Shown here in pieces: positions 58,642 through 64,000 of a stretch of DNA of 64,000 nt. Source of the stretch: Sphingomonas panni. GTDB lineage: Bacteria > Pseudomonadota > Alphaproteobacteria > Sphingomonadales > Sphingomonadaceae. Position 1 is the stretch's first letter; each line of letters opens with the position of its first letter. The translations under genes and the position numbers were made by a program. The notes below the pieces were generated by a model. That model had not been told where the DNA came from, did not search any database, and saw only the letters and a program-made list of their open reading frames with translations. The DNA is taken from the NCBI RefSeq assembly GCF_022664435.1, contig NZ_JAKREU010000001.1, positions 558,001 through 622,000 of the forward strand. The letters are read 5' to 3'.

Positions 58642-60309
58642 TTATCCGCGAAACAGCCCGCCCAGGACGCCGCGCAGCAACCCGCCGACCAGCCCGCCGC
58701 TTTTGGCCCGGCCACCACGCGTGGTACCGAACACCTGCTTGCCGATCTCGTTGACGACGATCCGTCCGACCGCCGACCCGGCGGAGCGTTTCGCCGATTG
58801 GGTGGCGCGCGCCCATGGGCTGTTCGCCGCCTCACGCTCGGCGGCACGGGCCGCCTTTTCCGCCTCGCGCGCTTGGCGGTCAGAGATACGTTGATCGGCG
58901 ATCCGCTGACGCTCGGCCTCCTTGGCGAGGCGAGCCTCTTCCTTTGCCTTCAGCGCCGCTTCCTTGTCGGCGGTGGCCTGCGCCTTGGTCGCAGCGGCAG
59001 CGGCAGCGGCCTCATCGGCCTTCGCCCCCAGCAGTTCGGCGGCCGATTCACGATCGATAGCGGTGTCGTAGCGGTCGCCAACCGCATCGGTCTGCATCAG
59101 CACGCCGCGTTCGACCGCGGTGACCGGCCCGACGCGCGACCGGGGCGGACGGATCAGCGTGCGTTCGACCGGGCTGGGTGCGCCATCGGCCTGTAATACC
59201 GACACCAAAGCCTCGCCGGTCTTCAACTCGGTGATGACCTGCGCGACGTCGAGCTTCGGATTGGGGCGGAAGGTTTCGGCGGCGGCGCGGATCGCGCGCG
59301 CTTCCTTCGGCGTGAAGGCGCGCAGCGCGTGCTGCACCCGGTTGCCCAGCTGACCGGCAATCGCATCGGGAATGTCGATCGGGTTCTGCGTCACGAAATA
59401 GATGCCGACGCCCTTCGACCGGATCAACCGGACGACCTGCTCGACCTTGTCGACCAGCGCGTCGGGCGCGTCGTCGAACAGCAGATGCGCTTCGTCGAAG
59501 AAGAAGACCAGCTTCGGCTTGTCGGGGTCGCCGACCTCGGGCAGCGTTTCGAACAACTCGGACAGCAGCCACAGCAGGAAGGTGGCATAGAGCCGGGGCG
59601 AGGCCATCAGCTTGTCGGCGGCCAGTACCGACACGATGCCGCGCCCGTCCTCGGCCACGCGCATGAAGTCGGCGAGGTCGAGCGCCGGTTCGCCGAAGAA
59701 ACGGTCGCCGCCTTGGCCCCGCAGCTGCAACAGCGCCCGCTGGATCGCGCCGACCGACTGCTTGCTGACATTGCCATAGCGGGTGGTCAGCTCGTCCGCC
59801 CGTTCGGCGACATGGACCAGCATCGCCTGAAGATCGTCGAGATCGAGCAGCAGCAGCCCTTCCTCGTCGGCGACGTGGAAGGCGATGGTCAGAACCCCGT
59901 CCTGCACATCGTTCAGGTTCAGCATTCGTGCCAGCAGCACCGGCCCCATTTCCGAAACCGTCGCGCGGATCGGGTGGCCCGCTTCACCGAACAAATCCCA
60001 GAACACGACCGGCGTATCGCGATACTGCCAGTCGCTGTCGCCGATCGCAGCAGCGCGTTCGGCGAAGGCAGCGTGCGGCTTGGCGGCCGCACTGCCGGCC
60101 ATGGCGATACCCGACAGGTCGCCCTTCACGTCCGCGACGAACACCGGCACCCCGGCGGCGGAGAAATTCTCGGCCAGCCCCTGCAACGTCACCGTCTTGC
60201 CGGTGCCGGTCGCGCCGGCAATCAGCCCGTGGCGGTTGGCGCGCTTGAGCACCAGCGACTGACGGATGCCGTCCGCGGTCGCGCCCAGAAAGAGTTCGGT
60301 ATCGGTCAT
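58642..60309 (-). CDS. HerA-like ATPase/helicase (DUF853)
   Basis: This 555-residue P-loop ATPase of the HerA/FtsK class has Walker A GATGTGKT (32-39) in [30 protein letters not shown], Walker [20 protein letters not shown], and [32 protein letters not shown] containing the sensor and arginine-finger region. The last ~150 residues are an Ala/Lys/Glu/Arg coiled coil plus a Gly-rich tail ([18 protein letters not shown]). The family may act in DNA processing, but the function is undefined. It is followed 4 bp later by the AraC gene. Confidence 0.9.
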   Translation of the reverse strand: MTDTELFLGATADGIRQSLVLKRANRHGLIAGATGTGKTVTLQGLAENFSAAGVPVFVADVKGDLSGIAMAGSAAAKPHAAFAERAAAIGDSDWQYRDTPVVFWDLFGEAGHPIRATVSEMGPVLLARMLNLNDVQDGVLTIAFHVADEEGLLLLDLDDLQAMLVHVAERADELTTRYGNVSKQSVGAIQRALLQLRGQGGDRFFGEPALDLADFMRVAEDGRGIVSVLAADKLMASPRLYATFLLWLLSELFETLPEVGDPDKPKLVFFFDEAHLLFDDAPDALVDKVEQVVRLIRSKGVGIYFVTQNPIDIPDAIAGQLGNRVQHALRAFTPKEARAIRAAAETFRPNPKLDVAQVITELKTGEALVSVLQADGAPSPVERTLIRPPRSRVGPVTAVERGVLMQTDAVGDRYDTAIDRESAAELLGAKADEAAAAAAATKAQATADKEAALKAKEEARLAKEAERQRIADQRISDRQAREAEKAARAAEREAANSPWARATQSAKRSAGSAVGRIVVNEIGKQVFGTTRGGRAKSGGLVGGLLRGVLGGLFRG

Positions 60310-60375
60310 CGCCAGCCCTTCATGCTGCGCCGATATGTACCGTGTTTCGGGCCGGCGTACATTATGACCATCGGA

Positions 60376-60411
60376 CAAAGAAAAAGGGGCGGTGGATCGC
60401 TCCACCGCCCC
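60376..60411 (-). terminator. Rho-independent terminator of degP
   Basis: On the minus strand, GGGGCGGTGGA, loop of 4, TCCACCGCCCC (11-bp perfect stem, 60386-60411) is followed by a T-rich run (TTTTTCTTTG), 12 bp past the degP stop codon. All parts of an intrinsic terminator are present. Confidence 0.85.
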
Positions 60412-60423
60412 CCGTTGCGACCG

Positions 60424-61953
60424 TTACTTCGCGGGATCGAGACCGATCGGCACAAACTGCGCGAACTGCGCGCCGGGCAGCTGCACGTACATCAGCACCT
60501 GCTTGGCACCGCTGGCGCGTGCCTGCTGGATCACGCGGGCCAGTTCGGCTTCCGACGTCACCGGCTGGCGATTGACGCTCTGGATCACAACCCCGCGACG
60601 CAGCCCCTTGGTCGCGGCATCGCTGTTGGGGTCGACATCGGCGACGACAACGCCGCGGGTCGTCGCATCGAGCCGGAGCTGGCGCGTGATCGCCTGCGTC
60701 AGCGGCTGAACGACGAGGCCAGCCGTCGCCGACAGGTTAGTGCCGGCGCGCGGCGTGGTCGGCGCGCTGTCGGGATCGAACCGCTCGGTCTGTGCCGCCA
60801 GCTGATCGTTCGACGGACGCGTGCCCAACGTGACCGCAATCTGCTGCCGCTTGCCGTCGCGCAGCACGTCGAGGTTGACGCGGCTGCCCGGCGCCTCGTT
60901 GCCGACGAGATAGGTCAGCGACTGCTGCGGGGTGATTTCCTTGCCGTTGACCGCGAGGATGACGTCACCCGGACGAATGCCGGCACGCGCCGCCGGTTCG
61001 CCCGGCGACACGCCGTTGACCAGCGCACCGCGATCCTTGGTGATGTTCAGCGCGGATGCGATATCGGCACTGATCTCCTGCTGCGTCAGGCCCAGATAGC
61101 CGCGCGACACCGACTGGCCCTTCATCAGCTTATCGACGATCGGCTTGGCCTGTTCGGCGGGGATTGCGAAACCGATGCCGATGCTGCCGCCGGTCGGCGA
61201 CAGAATCTGCGAATTGATGCCGATGACATTGCCCTGCATGTCGAACATCGGGCCGCCCGAATTGCCCCGGTTGATCGCGGCGTCGGTCTGAATGAAGCGA
61301 TCATACGGCCCCTGACCCACGCGGTTCAGCGCCGAGATGATGCCGGCGGTGACTGTGCCCGACTGGCCGAGCGGGTTGCCGATGGTCAGCACCCAGTCGC
61401 CGACCCGCGCCTGGCGCGAATCGCCGAAGCGGACGAACGGGAAGGTCGCGCCCTCGATCTTGAGAACGGCAAGGTCGGACAGTTCGTCGCGGCCGACCAG
61501 CTTCGCCTTATATTCCTTCTGATCGGCCAGCGTCACGGTGATCGATTCGACCGTGGCGCCTTCCGCACCCGCCGAGACGACGTGGTTGTTGGTGACAATG
61601 TAACCGTCGCTGGAGATCAGGAAGCCGGATCCGAGCGACTGCGCCTCCTGCGTCCGGGGTGCCGCCCCGCCGCCGCCGCGCCCGCCGAAAAACTGCTCGA
61701 ACGGCGTGCCCGAGAACGGGTTCGCCTGCTGCTGCACAGTGATGCGCTGCGTGGTCGAAATGTTGACGACCGCCGGCGACAGCCGCGCGACCATGTCGGC
61801 AAAGCTCATCGGCGCGCCCGCGCGCGGGGCCGACATTGCGTTGATTGCGCCCGGTTCGTTCTGGGCGGTCTGCGCATCCGACGGGTTGAGGGTCAGGGTG
61901 GCGGCAGCACCGCCCAGCAGAAGTGCGGAAGTAATGGCGTAGGCGTAACGCAC
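60424..61953 (-). CDS. degP: Do-family periplasmic serine protease DegP/DegQ
   Basis: This 509-residue periplasmic protease/chaperone has a signal peptide (about 1-27), a trypsin-like domain with the triad His124 (IVTNNHVVSAG), Asp160 (DELSDLAVLKI) and Ser232 (GNSGGPM), and two PDZ domains (about 300-395 and 410-500; PAARAGIRPGDVILAVNGKEI and SDAATKGLRRGVVIQSVNRQPV). It degrades misfolded envelope proteins. The start is GTG 61953 with GAGAGGA about 10 nt upstream. It lies downstream of hflKC, as often found, but with a 93-bp gap and a CCCC-TTCG-GGGG hairpin between, so it may have its own promoter. Confidence 0.94.
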   Translation of the reverse strand: MRYAYAITSALLLGGAAATLTLNPSDAQTAQNEPGAINAMSAPRAGAPMSFADMVARLSPAVVNISTTQRITVQQQANPFSGTPFEQFFGGRGGGGAAPRTQEAQSLGSGFLISSDGYIVTNNHVVSAGAEGATVESITVTLADQKEYKAKLVGRDELSDLAVLKIEGATFPFVRFGDSRQARVGDWVLTIGNPLGQSGTVTAGIISALNRVGQGPYDRFIQTDAAINRGNSGGPMFDMQGNVIGINSQILSPTGGSIGIGFAIPAEQAKPIVDKLMKGQSVSRGYLGLTQQEISADIASALNITKDRGALVNGVSPGEPAARAGIRPGDVILAVNGKEITPQQSLTYLVGNEAPGSRVNLDVLRDGKRQQIAVTLGTRPSNDQLAAQTERFDPDSAPTTPRAGTNLSATAGLVVQPLTQAITRQLRLDATTRGVVVADVDPNSDAATKGLRRGVVIQSVNRQPVTSEAELARVIQQARASGAKQVLMYVQLPGAQFAQFVPIGLDPAK

Positions 61954-62046
61954 GGTTGGATGGTCCTCTCGAATTTGGCTCGCAACCCCTTCGGGGGCGA
62001 ACCTGCCACTACGTTGCTGAACGCGGTTTGAATGTCCGGGCGCGCC

Positions 62047-62916
62047 TTAGCGTTCCCGGCCACCGAATTCGCGGAGATAGCCGTTTTCCGGCGACAGGAT
62101 GATCGACGTCGATCCGCCCTGGCCCGGCGTGCCGACCAGCGTCGTGCGATACGACTGCATCGCCCGCCAGAAGGCATAGAATTCGGCATCCTTGCCGAAG
62201 CTGGCGGCATAGATGCGCGCCGCTTCCGCCTCGGCATTGGCGCGCACGACCTGTGCGTCGCGCTGGCCCTGGGCGCGGATCGTCGCCGCTTCCTGCTCGC
62301 GCGCCGACCGCATCCGCGTCAGCGCCGATTGCAGCGGGCTACCGTCGGGCAGGTCGGCATGCTTGATCCGCACATCGACGATTTCGGCACCATATTGCCG
62401 CGCGGTTCGCTGCAACGCGTTCTGGATATTGTCCATCACCGCGCCGCGTTCCGGGCTGAGCAGCGAGGCGAAGGGCCGCCGGCCGAGTTCGGCGCGCAGT
62501 GCCGACGACAGCAACGGTTCGAGCTGGTTGGCAACGCGTTCCTCGGTATTGGCGGTCGAACCGGTCGAGATCACAGCCTGCAACGGATCGACGATGCGGA
62601 ACCGGGCAAAGGCGTCGACCTCCAGCCGCAACTGGTCGGTCGACAGCACCGGCTGGTTGTTCAGCTCGATATCGAGCACCCGCTTGTCGATCCACACGAC
62701 GCGATCGAAGAACGGGATCTTCGCAACGAGGCCCGCGCCGGTCCGCCCGAACGGCTGGTCGGCGCGGTACGGGTTGAGGATGCCGACCGGCTGCTGGAAG
62801 CGCAGGATCACCGCCTGGCGCGTTTCCGGCACGATCACGATCGTGCTGAACAACAGGATGACCAGCACCAGCAGGGCGATGGCGACGCCCATCGGATTGC
62901 GCAGCGCGCGGTTCAT
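62047..62916 (-). CDS. hflC: protease modulator HflC
   Basis: This 289-residue SPFH/prohibitin-family membrane protein forms the HflKC complex that controls FtsH. It has an N-terminal membrane segment (about 8-28), the SPFH domain with FQQPVGILNPY, IPFFDRVVWIDKRVLDIEL and DAFARFRIVDPLQAV, then a helical C-terminal part with EQEAATIRAQGQRDAQVVRANAEAEAARIYA and a Phe/Tyr-rich end (FYAFWRAMQSYRTTL). Its ATG overlaps the hflK stop (ATGA). The reading frame is much longer upstream, but only this segment is HflC. Confidence 0.94.
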   Translation of the reverse strand: MNRALRNPMGVAIALLVLVILLFSTIVIVPETRQAVILRFQQPVGILNPYRADQPFGRTGAGLVAKIPFFDRVVWIDKRVLDIELNNQPVLSTDQLRLEVDAFARFRIVDPLQAVISTGSTANTEERVANQLEPLLSSALRAELGRRPFASLLSPERGAVMDNIQNALQRTARQYGAEIVDVRIKHADLPDGSPLQSALTRMRSAREQEAATIRAQGQRDAQVVRANAEAEAARIYAASFGKDAEFYAFWRAMQSYRTTLVGTPGQGGSTSIILSPENGYLREFGGRER

Positions 62917-64000
62917 CGTGCCGCTCCCGTCGACTGCGTGGGCTGGGCCTGCGCCGATGGGGCGGGTGCTTCCGGCTCGGGCGTCGCCTGTTGCTGGCGA
63001 CGCACCTCGGGCAGCGGCAGATAGGCCTGCACGCCGGGCTGCACGATCGTCTTGTCGGCGCGGGTCAACACCTGCTCCATGGTCTCGTAATAAAGCCGCC
63101 GCCGGGTCACGTCGGGGGCCATGCGATATTGTTCGTACAGCTTGTCGAATTCGGTCGTGTCGCCCTGCGCCCGCGCGATCACCTGCTGCGCATAGCCGCG
63201 CGAGGTGTTCAGGTTCGACTGGGCCTCCTGCTGCGCAGCGGTCACCGCCTTGAACGCGTCGTCGACCTCGGCCGGGGCCTGCGCCTTCTGGATGCTGACG
63301 CCCAGCACGCGCACGCCCGACTGATATTCGTCGAGCAGCGACTGCATCCGCGTCTGCACGTCCGCCTCGATCTCGCCACGGCCCGAACCGATCGCCTGGG
63401 TCAGGTTCTTGCTGGCGACCGCCGCACGCATCGCGCTTTCGGCGACGGCACGGACGGTTTCCTGCGGATTCTTGATCTCGAAGACGTAATCTTCCGGCGA
63501 CTTGATGTTCCAGCGCACCGAATAGGCGAGGTCGACGATATTCTGGTCGCCGGTCAGCATCAGGTTGGGCTGGGTGCCGCCCGCCGGAAAGCTTTCGGTG
63601 CGGGTATTCTGCACATCCTCGACCTGCACCCGCATAATCGGGGCGGGCAGCGTGAACTGGATGCCAGGGTTCAGCGTGCCGGTATATTTGCCGAACAGCG
63701 TCACGACGCCGCGTTCCTGCGGGCCGATCGAATGGAAGCTGGTGAAGGCGATCCACGCCACGATCAGCGCCGCGACCGCCGCCAGCCACAACCGACCGGC
63801 ATTGGCCGGAAGCGACGGACCGCCGCCCGGCCCGCCGCTGCGCGCACGTTTCAGGAAATCGTCGAGCGAGGTCGATCCGCCGATCTTCCCCCGCTTACCC
63901 GCCGGCGGCATCGACCAGGGGTTGCGCGGGCCGTCATCGCCGCCACCGCCGCCGCCCGATCCATTACCGGAATCGCCACCATTGCCCCATGGGCCCTTGT
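62913..64000 (-). CDS. hflK: protease modulator HflK (5' end beyond the window)
   Basis: HflK is the partner of HflC in the FtsH-regulating complex. The internal ATG at 63911 is not the start: the frame stays open to the window edge and encodes KGPWGNGGDSGNGS, a Gly/Asn-rich opening and then NPWSMPPAGKR, exactly the kind of Gly-rich N-terminus expected for HflK, so the gene is partial here. A membrane segment (RLWLAAVAALIVAWIAF) and the SPFH domain (GVVTLFGKYTGTLNPGIQFTLP, YSVRWNIKSPEDYVF) are followed by a Gln/Pro-rich tail. It overlaps hflC by 4 bp. Confidence 0.92.
   Translation of the reverse strand, partial: KGPWGNGGDSGNGSGGGGGGDDGPRNPWSMPPAGKRGKIGGSTSLDDFLKRARSGGPGGGPSLPANAGRLWLAAVAALIVAWIAFTSFHSIGPQERGVVTLFGKYTGTLNPGIQFTLPAPIMRVQVEDVQNTRTESFPAGGTQPNLMLTGDQNIVDLAYSVRWNIKSPEDYVFEIKNPQETVRAVAESAMRAAVASKNLTQAIGSGRGEIEADVQTRMQSLLDEYQSGVRVLGVSIQKAQAPAEVDDAFKAVTAAQQEAQSNLNTSRGYAQQVIARAQGDTTEFDKLYEQYRMAPDVTRRRLYYETMEQVLTRADKTIVQPGVQAYLPLPEVRRQQQATPEPEAPAPSAQAQPTQSTGAAR

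Noticed and set aside
59329..62031. 900-codon open frame antisense to the HerA-like and degP genes
   Set aside because: It spans two real minus-strand genes, has no recognisable domains and a composition typical of shadow frames.
63909..63911. ATG at 63911 as the start of hflK
   Set aside because: The frame continues to the window edge with a Gly/Asn-rich segment and NPWSMPP that are standard for HflK, so the gene is truncated by the window.

Overview
The window is a gene-dense, high-GC (roughly two-thirds G+C) chromosomal segment with short intergenic gaps, many 4-bp stop/start overlaps and frequent GTG or TTG starts. Several things point to an alphaproteobacterium of the Sphingomonadaceae, most likely Sphingomonas: a crtY-crtI-LOG-crtB carotenoid operon, TonB receptors with an early DIVVTA-type sequence, a PhrB-type iron-sulfur photolyase, the mutY/dciA-dsbA-dsbA-smc layout, and families of intergenic palindromes whose false translations contain PACAGMT or VTPAQAG. 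No phage, insertion sequence, CRISPR array, rRNA or tRNA was seen. The assignment is inference from gene content, not from a database search.

Layout. 1-8.2 kb: a hotdog thioesterase, a SIMPL-domain protein, an RND efflux pair (adaptor and permease) behind a clear promoter/operator, a DUF445 membrane protein and the PdeM phosphoesterase. 8.2-12.1 kb: a zinc-ribbon membrane protein divergent from the overlapping run ftsE-ftsX-ydcF-like-plsC. 12.1-18.8 kb (minus strand): a TonB receptor, a YqiJ-flotillin pair, a MipA/OmpV protein, a DUF2141 protein and a sterol-desaturase-family enzyme. 19.1-23.5 kb: the carotenoid operon, interrupted by ten CCCCAA repeats. 24-31.2 kb: an AI-2E-family permease, a second TonB receptor, a ThiE-like protein, a YggS protein, a HAD phosphatase, a membrane cytochrome c and prephenate dehydratase. 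31.4-40.1 kb: an overlapping minus-strand run of nudC, a serine hydrolase and mutY, divergent from dciA, two DsbA-like proteins and smc.

40.2-47.0 kb: an EF-hand protein, argG, and a four-gene overlapping operon of three polytopic GT-C-like proteins plus a small helical protein. 47.2-51.7 kb (minus): sseA-metC-mscS and a FemAB-like protein. 51.9-57.7 kb: an iron-sulfur photolyase divergent from queF, then a GT4 glycosyltransferase fused to a helical-barrel-like domain, followed by a GH130 phosphorylase. 57.7-64.0 kb (minus): hflK (5' end outside the window)-hflC-degP, a HerA/DUF853 ATPase and an AraC-family regulator.

Most of this is conserved housekeeping. The less explained parts are the GT4-fusion/GH130 pair with a leader hairpin that can pair across its ribosome binding site, the four-gene GT-C operon with a 179-bp out-of-frame overlap, the CCCCAA tract with G-quadruplex potential inside the carotenoid operon, and the mosaic of at least six families of intergenic inverted repeats.
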